Source of the DNA: Syntrophomonas sp. UBA5288
GTDB taxonomy: Bacteria; Bacillota; Syntrophomonadia; Syntrophomonadales; Syntrophomonadaceae
NCBI GenBank assembly: GCA_002408445.1
Contig: DHSK01000199.1
Span: 1-12,236 of the forward strand
Length of the DNA: 12,236 nucleotides
Direction of reading: 5' to 3'
The translations under genes and the position numbers were made by a program. Shown here in pieces: positions 6,045 through 12,236 of this stretch (its first letter is position 1; the number at the start of each line of letters is the position of its first letter). The notes under the pieces are model-generated. The model was not told the DNA's origin, did not search any database, and saw only the letters and a list, made by a program, of their open reading frames with translations.

Positions 6045-6076
6045 TCAAACATCAATCTGATGAAGGAGACAAGCAC

Positions 6077-8713
6077 TTGGAAATCATTACTTCACATAAT
6101 GCACTTGATTTTGACGGTCTGGCCGGAATGGTAGCGGCGGGCAAGCTGTATCCCGCAGCCGTGAAAGCCTTTTCCGGAACGGTAGCCAAGAATGTTAAGC
6201 AATTTATGGCTCTGTATAAGGATTCCTTGTCTATTAAGCAAGCGCGGGAAATCGAAATCAGTCAGATAAAGCGGCTGATCATAGTCGATACGGCTATTGC
6301 AAACCGCCTGGGGCAGTTTAAAAATGCCGCCAATGATATTGAGGTGGATTTGCATATATATGACCATCATCCGGTAACTCCGGAAAATCTCACCGGCAGT
6401 ATTACAGAGGTACATACTCTTGGGGCGGCTACCACTATATTGGTAGAGGAATTGCAAAAAAAGAACATACCTTTGACTCCATTCGATGCTACTATTCTGG
6501 CCCTGGGGATTTATGAAGATACGGGCAGTCTGCTGTTTTCATCGACCACGCCCAGAGATGCTGCGGCAGTTGCTTTCCTTTTATCCAAGGGAGCTAATCT
6601 GGCGGTGATCGCCAACTTTATGGAACAGCCTTTTTCCAGTGAACAGCGGAAGATTCTGCAAAAACTGATGGAAACTTCCCGTCATTATAAAATCAATAAT
6701 GTAAACCTGGTCATAGCCCTATCCGATTCGGATGAATTTATACCCGGGCTGGATGCAGTTACCTACCGGCTCTTTGAAGTTGAAAACTGTGATGCGGTAT
6801 TTGTCGTAGCCCTGATGCAAGGAAAAGTAAATATCGTGGGGAGAAGCAGGTCTAACTGTGTAAAGATAAATGAAATCTTGAAGCCCTTTGGTGGCCGCGG
6901 CCATGAAAAGGCGGCTTCTGCCGTGGTGAAAAGCAAAAGTACTTCGGAAGTGGCGACCATGATTTTAAACGGTCTGGATAAACAAATACATCCGGCCGCA
7001 GTAGCCCGGGATATCATGTCCACCCCGGTAAAAACCATTCCGAAATATATAACCATGGCGGAAGCCGGGGGGATAATGCTGAGGTATGGCCATACCGGTA
7101 TGCCGGTGGTGGAAGGCGACAATATGGTAGGGGTGATTTCACGGCGGGATGTAGACAAGGCCATGATTCACGAACTGGGACATGCACCGGTCAAAGGTTT
7201 TATGACAACGCAGGTGCTCTCGGTATTGCCGGAAACTCCGGTGGATGAGATTCAAAAGCTAATGGTTAAATATGATATTGGCAGGCTGCCGGTAATAGAT
7301 GAAGGGCGACTAATGGGTATAGTATCCCGAACAGATATTTTAAGAACTTTGCATGGTGATGATTATCCCGAAGACTATGAAGTACTTTATACTTTTAGTG
7401 AAGGAGAAACGGTGAACTACCGTGAACTTATGCAGCAAAGGCTGCCTTCACGCATTCTTTACATGCTGGAAACAGCCGGTGAGATCGCGGCCAACTTGCA
7501 ATACAGGGTTTATTGTGTGGGGGGTTATGTGCGGGACATGTTGCTTAAAGTACCCAATTATGATGTGGATTTGGTAGTAGAAGGGGACGGAACCGAGTTA
7601 GCCGTAAAACTGGCGGAACGTCTGGGCGGTAAATTACGGGTGCACGAACGTTTTCGTACCGCGATGGTAAAGCTGCCCGATGGGACTAAAATTGATGTTG
7701 CTACCGCCAGAACGGAATATTATGAATTCCCGGCCGCGCTTCCTACCGTAGAAAGGTCATCGATCAAGGAGGATATGTACCGGCGTGATTTTACCATCAA
7801 TACGCTGGCCATTTGTCTTAATCCTGATCAGTTTGGTGATCTGATCGACTATTTCGGCGGACAGAAAGATCTGGAACAGGGCTGCATCCGGATTTTGTAT
7901 AATTTAAGTTTTGTGGAAGACCCTACCCGGATTCTGCGCGCCATAAGGTTCGAGCAGCGTTATCGTTTTAATATTGAACCCGATACTTTGCGGTTTGCCT
8001 GCGATGCCATCGACCGGAGACTCCTGGGCAAATTGTCTTATAAGCGCATTTTGCAGGAACTGATATTAATATTAAATGAGAAAGACCCGGTACCTTCTTT
8101 AAAGCGAATGAAAGAGATCGGGGTGTGGCAATATATTCTACCGGAAGTCAAACTCGATGAACTTGATGAAGATACCTTAAAAAGAATAGCCCTGGTACTG
8201 GGCTGGTGGGATGAAAGATATTTCCGGACTGACACCAGGCGCTGGTTAGTGTATATTATGTTTATTATATCTAACTTGAACGAGCTGCAGATGGAAGAGG
8301 TGCTTAAGCGCTATCCCCTGGATAATCATGCTCAGCGTTGCATCAGGGGTTCTTTGCAAATAAGCCGGCTGGCCCGGCAGATAATGGAACATAACGAGTG
8401 GAAGCCCAGTGTACTCGATCACTATCTGGCTGGTTACAGTTCCGAATGTCTGGTCTATCTGTTGCTTTGTTTGAAGGATGAAACTGCCTGGGAGAACGTA
8501 GTCCATTATCTGGATCGCAAAGAAACAGTACATATCGCTATTAACGGTCATGACTTGAAAAAGCTGGGCCTGAAACCGGGACCGGTTTATAAACTCATAA
8601 TGGATAGACTTTATAATTTAAAACTTGACGGACTGGTATCAAACCGCGATGATGAGCTGGATGAGGTACGTCATTGGATTAGAGAAGGAGATTTAAATAG
8701 TGCAGTCAATTGA
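6077..8713 (+). CDS. cca: DHH phosphoesterase - CBS pair - tRNA nucleotidyltransferase fusion
   Basis: The 878-residue product joins three modules. Residues 1-300 are a DHH/DHHA1 phosphoesterase with H7, D11 and D13 (HNALDFDG), D71, D96-H97-H98 (DHHP), D148 (EDTG) and GGRGHEKAA (272-280). Two CBS domains follow (about 312-365 and 374-426), a pair that usually senses adenine nucleotides. Residues 475-878 are a class II tRNA nucleotidyltransferase: VGGYVRD (481-487), the metal aspartates D496 and D498 (DVD), RRDFTIN (569-575), the nucleotide-template motif EDPTR (614-618) and a C-terminal helical domain with GLKPGP. The nucleotidyltransferase adds CCA, or part of it, to tRNA 3' ends. The DHH part may trim RNA ends (inference). 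TTG start, with AAGGAG (6063-6068) 8 nt upstream. Long fusions of this type are known, for example in Thermotoga. Whether it adds CCA, CC or A is not decidable here. Confidence 0.92.
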   Translation: MEIITSHNALDFDGLAGMVAAGKLYPAAVKAFSGTVAKNVKQFMALYKDSLSIKQAREIEISQIKRLIIVDTAIANRLGQFKNAANDIEVDLHIYDHHPVTPENLTGSITEVHTLGAATTILVEELQKKNIPLTPFDATILALGIYEDTGSLLFSSTTPRDAAAVAFLLSKGANLAVIANFMEQPFSSEQRKILQKLMETSRHYKINNVNLVIALSDSDEFIPGLDAVTYRLFEVENCDAVFVVALMQGKVNIVGRSRSNCVKINEILKPFGGRGHEKAASAVVKSKSTSEVATMILNGLDKQIHPAAVARDIMSTPVKTIPKYITMAEAGGIMLRYGHTGMPVVEGDNMVGVISRRDVDKAMIHELGHAPVKGFMTTQVLSVLPETPVDEIQKLMVKYDIGRLPVIDEGRLMGIVSRTDILRTLHGDDYPEDYEVLYTFSEGETVNYRELMQQRLPSRILYMLETAGEIAANLQYRVYCVGGYVRDMLLKVPNYDVDLVVEGDGTELAVKLAERLGGKLRVHERFRTAMVKLPDGTKIDVATARTEYYEFPAALPTVERSSIKEDMYRRDFTINTLAICLNPDQFGDLIDYFGGQKDLEQGCIRILYNLSFVEDPTRILRAIRFEQRYRFNIEPDTLRFACDAIDRRLLGKLSYKRILQELILILNEKDPVPSLKRMKEIGVWQYILPEVKLDELDEDTLKRIALVLGWWDERYFRTDTRRWLVYIMFIISNLNELQMEEVLKRYPLDNHAQRCIRGSLQISRLARQIMEHNEWKPSVLDHYLAGYSSECLVYLLLCLKDETAWENVVHYLDRKETVHIAINGHDLKKLGLKPGPVYKLIMDRLYNLKLDGLVSNRDDELDEVRHWIREGDLNSAVN

Positions 8714-9347
8714 AAACATGCTTATTTCACTCCCGGCCATAATTATAGCTCTGACCTTTCATGAATATGCCCATGGTCTGGTGGCTACCTGGTTAGGTGA
8801 CAGTACGCCCCGCCGGGAAGGGAGGCTCACCATCAATCCGCTTCCCCATATTGACTGGGTGGGTTTTATATCCTTGATGATTTTTCGATTTGGTTGGGCG
8901 AAGCCGGTCATGGTTAACCCGCTGGAGTTTAAAAAGGCTGGATTTAAGAAGGGCATGATGCTGGTTTCCCTGGCAGGACCGGCTATGAATCTATTGCTGG
9001 CCTTTATCGGAGTACTGATTCTAAACCTTATCGGGTTCAATCCCATACAGGGAACTTATCACGGCAGTATGGCAGTGAGTACTGCTGTCATAGTAATAAA
9101 ATTGATATTTCCTCTAATTCAGCTGAATCTAATTCTGGCAGCTTTTAATCTTATTCCGGTTCCTCCTCTGGATGGTTCGAAAATTCTGGCCGGATTGCTG
9201 CCTGATTCCGGTACGGCTTTTGTTTATTCCCTGGAACAATACGGGCCGTTAATTCTGCTCCTGTTAATAGTTACCGGCATGGCAGGCAAAATATTTCTGC
9301 CTCTGGCCAATATCCTGGGCGGTTTGTTGTATGCAATTGTTTTTTGA
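8700..9347 (+). CDS. M50 site-2-type intramembrane metalloprotease
   Basis: This 215-residue membrane protein carries the zinc motif HEYAH (H21, E22, H25) in its first hydrophobic helix and the partner motif NLIPVPPLDG (150-159, D158) in a later helix. These are the catalytic features of the S2P/M50 family, which cleaves peptides inside the membrane. It is the short form without a PDZ domain, like the YwhC group rather than RseP. Helices are visible at about 5-28, 50-64, 85-112, 125-155 and 182-212. The GTG start at 8700 lies 9 nt after AAGGAG (8685-8690). It overlaps the end of the preceding gene by 14 bp in another frame, so coupling is likely. A gene of this type before scpA-scpB is a common arrangement in Firmicutes. 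The substrate is unknown. Confidence 0.9.
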   Translation: MQSIENMLISLPAIIIALTFHEYAHGLVATWLGDSTPRREGRLTINPLPHIDWVGFISLMIFRFGWAKPVMVNPLEFKKAGFKKGMMLVSLAGPAMNLLLAFIGVLILNLIGFNPIQGTYHGSMAVSTAVIVIKLIFPLIQLNLILAAFNLIPVPPLDGSKILAGLLPDSGTAFVYSLEQYGPLILLLLIVTGMAGKIFLPLANILGGLLYAIVF

Positions 9348-9350
9348 TCT

Positions 9351-9356
9351 GGAGGT
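9351..9356 (+). promoter_or_regulatory. Ribosome binding site that sets the scpA start
   Basis: GGAGGT is only 3 nt before the ATG at 9360 but 6 nt before the adjacent in-frame ATG at 9363. The second is preferred. Confidence 0.6.
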
Positions 9357-9362
9357 AGAATG

Positions 9363-10073
9363 ATGGAGTATGTGGTAGATGTAGAGGTCTTTCACGGACC
9401 GCTCGATTTGCTGCTATACTTGATAGAGAAAAATCAAATAGATATTTATGATATTCCCGTGGCTGTAATTACCGAACAGTATATGGAACATTTACATCTG
9501 ACCGGAGATTACAACCTGGAGGTCCTGGGAGAATTTTTAATCATGGCTTCTTATCTCTTGAACCTGAAGTCGCGTATGCTGCTACCGAAGCGGCAGACCG
9601 AAGCAATAGATGATGAAGAGCAGGCAGACCCGCGCCAGGAACTGGTCCAAAAACTGCTGGATTACCGCCAATATAAACAGGCTGCCGATTTTCTGGGCGA
9701 CCGGGATAGCGGCAAGGAACAGAGGCTGTTTTTCCGTCAGGCGGTTTATGAATGGGATGAAAAGGAAGAAATAATTGCCAGTATAAATGCCCTGGCCCGG
9801 GCCTATCGTTCCATCCACCGGCAGGAAGCAGATCAGAAAACCTACGATATAGCTCTTACGGATATAGATGTTAAACTCAAGATGGAGGAGATACTGCAAA
9901 TACTAGGCAGACGGGACCAGGGGACGGTTTTCCAGAAATTATTGGCGGGGGTGGAACGCAGGGAACAGCTCGCCTTATTCATTGCTCTGCTGGAGTTGGT
10001 TAAACAGCAGAAAGTGGCCGTACAACAGGAGAATGAGTTTGGTGAAATAATACTCTCTTTACGAGTGGGGTAG
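9363..10073 (+). CDS. scpA: ScpA, kleisin subunit of the SMC condensin
   Basis: ScpA bridges the two SMC heads and binds ScpB to form the bacterial condensin that compacts and separates chromosomes. From the ATG at 9363 it has 236 residues, close to the usual size. The N-terminus shows the family signature FHGPLDLLLYLIEK (about 9-22), then IDIYDIPVAVITEQY (about 25-39) and LEVLGEFLIMASYLLNLKSR (about 52-71), the helical region that contacts the SMC neck. The middle is charged and variable. The C-terminal winged-helix part (about 165-235) should touch the SMC cap, ending in FGEIILSL. scpB follows after 4 nt, so the two are co-translated. Identification is firm. Confidence 0.95.
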   Translation: MEYVVDVEVFHGPLDLLLYLIEKNQIDIYDIPVAVITEQYMEHLHLTGDYNLEVLGEFLIMASYLLNLKSRMLLPKRQTEAIDDEEQADPRQELVQKLLDYRQYKQAADFLGDRDSGKEQRLFFRQAVYEWDEKEEIIASINALARAYRSIHRQEADQKTYDIALTDIDVKLKMEEILQILGRRDQGTVFQKLLAGVERREQLALFIALLELVKQQKVAVQQENEFGEIILSLRVG

Positions 10074-10077
10074 TTTT

Positions 10078-10590
10078 ATGTTAATGCGTGATGAAATTAA
10101 GGCTGCCATTGAGGCGATACTTTTTGTGCATTCAGAACCGGTATCAATGGAACAGTTGATAGAGACTCTGGATGTGCCGCTCATAGATTTAAAAGAGATT
10201 TTACTGGAAATGACAGCGGAGTATAATGATAATAAAAGAGGCATACAGTTATTGCGAGGGGATGATGGCTATACTCTGGCTACTAAACCACAGCTTTCCG
10301 GCGTCCTGAACCGCATGATTCAACCGGTCAAGAAAAGACTGTCACCGGCCACACTGGAGACTTTGGCTATAATAGCTTACCGGCAGCCTGTAACCAGGCT
10401 GGAAATCGAAAATATTCGCGGGGTCAGATCGGATAAAATTATTGTAAATCTGCTGGACCGGGGGCTTATCGAGGAAGCGGGGCATAAGGACGCTGTGGGC
10501 AAACCCATGCTATATCGTACCTCAGAAGAGTTTTTACGTTTGTTTGGCTTATCCAGTCTAAAGGAATTGCCTGACCTTAAGGAGGCGTGA
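10078..10590 (+). CDS. scpB: ScpB, SMC-kleisin accessory subunit
   Basis: ScpB dimers bind the central part of ScpA in the SMC-ScpAB complex. The 170-residue product shows the two winged-helix domains: an N-terminal one starting IKAAIEAILFVHSEPVS (about 6-22) and a C-terminal one with the signature SPATLETLAIIAYRQPVTR (about 89-107) followed by IENIRGVRSDKII. It ends near FLRLFGLSSLKELPDL, as in other family members. The length is slightly short of the B. subtilis protein, mainly for lack of an acidic tail. The ribosome binding site is weak (GTGGGG before the scpA stop), which suits translational coupling to scpA. ATG at 10078 or the in-frame ATG at 10084 are both possible. Confidence 0.94.
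   Translation: MLMRDEIKAAIEAILFVHSEPVSMEQLIETLDVPLIDLKEILLEMTAEYNDNKRGIQLLRGDDGYTLATKPQLSGVLNRMIQPVKKRLSPATLETLAIIAYRQPVTRLEIENIRGVRSDKIIVNLLDRGLIEEAGHKDAVGKPMLYRTSEEFLRLFGLSSLKELPDLKEA
10579..10585 (+). promoter_or_regulatory. Ribosome binding site that sets the DUF1992 gene start
   Basis: AAGGAGG lies inside the last codons of scpB. It is 1 nt from an in-frame GTG at 10587, which is too close, and 7 nt from the GTG at 10593, which is the preferred start. Confidence 0.75.
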
Positions 10591-10592
10591 CG

Positions 10593-11156
10593 GTGTCTGA
10601 AAAATCATTGGAAGAGGAAATCAAGATAAAGGCTCAGCAGAACCGGCGTCTGGCCCGGTATATGAGCAGTACCCAGGACCTGGTGGAAGAGCAGATACGC
10701 AAGGCCAGGGCCAAAGGTGATTTTGATAATCTCGAAGGTAAAGGCAAACCGATTGATTTATATGAAAATCCATTTGAACCGGCTGAATTAAGGATGGCCT
10801 TTAAAATTTTAAAAGATAATGATTGTGCACCTTTTTGGATTGAACTGGGTAAAGAAATAGACGCTTTGATTGAAAAGTTTTGGAAGGAAGTTGAATACTT
10901 CAAACGCTATACGGAGATGGTAGTGTCCGACCAAAATTTGTCCGTTAGCATGACGCGATTTAATAAGAAGAAGGCTTCTTTTTATTTTGAACAGCGCCTG
11001 GAAATGGAGAAAATAGTAAAGAAGATTGTGGACTATAATATTCATTGTCCTACCTTCCGGATGGGAAGGCCTAATCTCAATGTAGATGATGAAATGATTA
11101 AGATGATAAGTGAAATAGAAAAGATAATTGAAAAAGCTAAAAAGAGTAGTGATTAA
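10593..11156 (+). CDS. DUF1992 (DnaJ-C28-like conserved domain) protein
   Basis: The 187-residue product has the DUF1992 signature: EEQIRKARAKGDFDNLEGKG with KPIDL following, at about residues 32-56. This domain is found in the human DNAJC28 C-terminal region and in short bacterial proteins; no biochemical function is settled. The rest is helical and strongly charged (about 80-187), with no signal peptide or membrane segment, so it should be cytoplasmic. The last 25 residues are a lysine/glutamate-rich helix that may be a coiled coil. It starts 2 nt after the scpB stop with a strong ribosome binding site, so it is co-transcribed with scpAB. I see no link to a DnaJ partner in this window. Confidence 0.85.
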   Translation: MSEKSLEEEIKIKAQQNRRLARYMSSTQDLVEEQIRKARAKGDFDNLEGKGKPIDLYENPFEPAELRMAFKILKDNDCAPFWIELGKEIDALIEKFWKEVEYFKRYTEMVVSDQNLSVSMTRFNKKKASFYFEQRLEMEKIVKKIVDYNIHCPTFRMGRPNLNVDDEMIKMISEIEKIIEKAKKSSD

Positions 11157-11207
11157 TGTATAAACTGGATTGGACTGGAAACCATAATCTAAAACAGGAG
11201 TATCTGC

Positions 11208-11825
11208 ATGATTATGGTTTTGTGGTCTGTGTTACTGCTGCTATTTATCTTGCCTCTGCTCTTATATTTCAGGGTTACCATAAAGGCTTCCCTGGTCAGT
11301 GCTGAGCCTGATAAATTATTTCAAATGAATATCGTATCCAATTTCGGTATCATTCAAAAGGATTTCTGTTATAGTTTTGAAGATATCCTATCGCTGGTGT
11401 CCGGCTCTAAATCTGATAATGCTGCTCCCAAGCCGGGCCTTGCCACCCGCCTGGTCCAGTTCCCCCAGCAAATAAGTACTAAACTGCATAATTTTAAAAA
11501 CAACCTGTTTCTGAGTTCACGCATCTTTAGATGGCTGGTTATTGAAAAGATTGAATGGAAAACCCGGGCCGGCAGTGATGATGCGATGGATACTGCCATA
11601 CTGACCGGTTTTCTTTGGTCGTTTCAGGGCAGTCTGATAAGCGCCATCAGCAGCCGCAGCAGATTGCAGCAGCTGACTTTAAACAACGAACCTGATTTTA
11701 ATAAGCCCGGCATTAATAGTTATCTGGTTTGTATATTAAAGATGAGGATAGTACATATTATCATTATAACTAGCTTGGTACTTGCTTTAAAAGTCAGGGG
11801 GTATTTAAATGGATGCTCAAAATGA
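11208..11825 (+). CDS. ytfI: DUF2953 membrane protein (YtfI-like)
   Basis: The 205-residue product begins with a hydrophobic segment (about 4-22), so it is anchored or exported. Its identity rests on the DUF2953 core IEWKTRAGSDDAMDTAILTG (about 114-133), followed by LWSFQGSLISAISS. A second hydrophobic stretch lies near the C-terminus (about 178-195). The middle (about 60-105) is low in conserved character. B. subtilis has a DUF2953 protein, YtfI, next to YtfJ, the same pairing as here. The function is not known; association with a sporulation gene suggests a spore or envelope role (inference). ATG at 11208 follows CAGGAG, 7 nt upstream. It overlaps the next gene by 17 bp. The 51 bp before it hold no obvious promoter. 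Confidence 0.8.
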   Translation: MIMVLWSVLLLLFILPLLLYFRVTIKASLVSAEPDKLFQMNIVSNFGIIQKDFCYSFEDILSLVSGSKSDNAAPKPGLATRLVQFPQQISTKLHNFKNNLFLSSRIFRWLVIEKIEWKTRAGSDDAMDTAILTGFLWSFQGSLISAISSRSRLQQLTLNNEPDFNKPGINSYLVCILKMRIVHIIIITSLVLALKVRGYLNGCSK

Positions 11826-12210
11826 GAAGACCGCCCATCCGATTGAGAGTCTGATGAAAACTGCCATGCAAAGTATAAAGGAAATGGTAGATGTAAACAC
11901 CGTTGTGGGCGATGCGGTGGAAACCAGCGAGGGCACCGTAATTATTCCTATATCCCAGGTGGCATGTGGCTTTGCCGCCGGAGGCGGGGAGTACGAGATA
12001 ACCGGGTCCAGAAATCAGGAATTGCCTTTCGCCGGTGGCAGTGGCGCCGGGGTATCCGTCCGACCGATAGGATTCCTGGTGGTAAGGATGAATGATGTCA
12101 GGTTAATCTCTGTTTCCGGCAACCCGTTAGCGGAACGTGTAGTAGACCTCGCACCCCAAATTATTGACAAAATCGAAAGCATAATGGAACGCAAATGCCA
12201 TAAAGAGTAA
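11809..12210 (+). CDS. ytfJ: YtfJ/GerW sporulation protein
   Basis: The 133-residue product is a GerW (YtfJ) family protein. Visible family features are HPIESLMKTAMQSIKEMVDVN (about 10-30, helix), then VVGDAVETSEGTVIIPISQV (about 32-51), the glycine-rich CGFAAGGGEY (about 53-62), FAGGSGAGVSVRPIGFLVV (about 74-92) and a short C-terminal helix. In B. subtilis it is made in the forespore and is needed for normal germination. It supports a spore-forming host. The ATG at 11809 lies inside the end of ytfI and follows a CAGGGGG site. The last base of its TAA stop is also the first base of a repeat element, and the C-terminal tail (MERKCHKE) may have been set by that insertion. Confidence 0.93.
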   Translation: MDAQNEKTAHPIESLMKTAMQSIKEMVDVNTVVGDAVETSEGTVIIPISQVACGFAAGGGEYEITGSRNQELPFAGGSGAGVSVRPIGFLVVRMNDVRLISVSGNPLAERVVDLAPQIIDKIESIMERKCHKE

Positions 12211-12236
12211 GAGTTTTGCATAATTCCAAAAACCCC
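12210..12236. mobile_element. Left end of a second copy of the MITE-like element (partial)
   Basis: AGAGTTTTGCATAATTCC at 12210-12227 and the following AAAAACCCC match the left end of the element at 5810-5834, with one 1-bp gap and one substitution. Its first 16 bases match the inverted right end of that copy (5948-5963) at 15 positions. A TA precedes both copies. The rest lies beyond the window. Confidence 0.75.

Larger units (their letters stand above)
5739..6076. other. 338-bp intergenic region between lysA and the cca fusion gene
   Basis: No gene is visible. It contains the lysA terminator (5767-5804), a MITE-like repeat element (5810-5963), a stretch of about 70 bp without recognisable features other than a tiny GCAT-GATA-ATGC hairpin (6007-6018), and a promoter (6036-6044). 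Confidence 0.8.

Noticed and set aside
6763..7164. A 133-codon minus-strand open frame inside the cca fusion gene.
   Set aside because: It overlaps the DHHA1 and CBS coding sequence completely and shows no domain or convincing ribosome binding site.

Overview
The window reads as ordinary chromosome from a spore-forming, anaerobic-type Firmicute of the Clostridia. A Syntrophomonas or Desulfotomaculum-like lineage is my guess from gene order and protein style. The support is a yajC-HD-secD-secF cluster, purine-rich ribosome binding sites with many GTG/TTG starts, the GerW/YtfJ sporulation protein and the scpA-scpB segregation genes. All recognised genes lie on the + strand, and every minus-strand frame I looked at is a shadow of one of them.

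Layout. (1) 1-3117: a protein-export operon with yajC, an HD-domain phosphohydrolase, secD and secF, separated by short gaps and strong Shine-Dalgarno sites. (2) 3118-4191: an extended -10 promoter, a leader that looks like a NiCo (nickel/cobalt) riboswitch with an intrinsic terminator, and a CDF-family cation exporter. (3) 4192-5738: three consecutive hairpins, then a promoter overlapped by an inverted repeat, then lysA (diaminopimelate decarboxylase). (4) 5739-6076: 338 bases without a gene. They hold the lysA terminator, a MITE-like element of about 154 bp with terminal inverted repeats, and a TGATATAAT promoter. (5) 6077-12210: a compact run of seven genes: a DHH-CBS-CBS-tRNA nucleotidyltransferase fusion, an M50 site-2-type protease, scpA, scpB, a DUF1992 protein, a DUF2953 protein and ytfJ/gerW. 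(6) 12210-12236: the left end of a second copy of the MITE-like element begins at the last base of the ytfJ stop codon and runs off the window.

How the genes work together. SecD, SecF and YajC form the accessory complex of the SecYEG translocon; the HD protein is probably co-transcribed with them but its role is unknown. The riboswitch and exporter form a self-contained metal-efflux unit, in which Ni2+ or Co2+ should relieve termination. LysA makes lysine from meso-diaminopimelate and appears to be its own transcription unit. The last run combines tRNA 3'-end maturation, intramembrane proteolysis, the ScpAB partners of the SMC condensin, and a sporulation pair (DUF2953 and YtfJ).

The most informative non-coding signals are the riboswitch, the two element copies, and a TAACATT/AATGTTA inverted repeat found at both the efflux and lysA promoters. 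I did not find a defence system, a CRISPR array, a tRNA or an rRNA.
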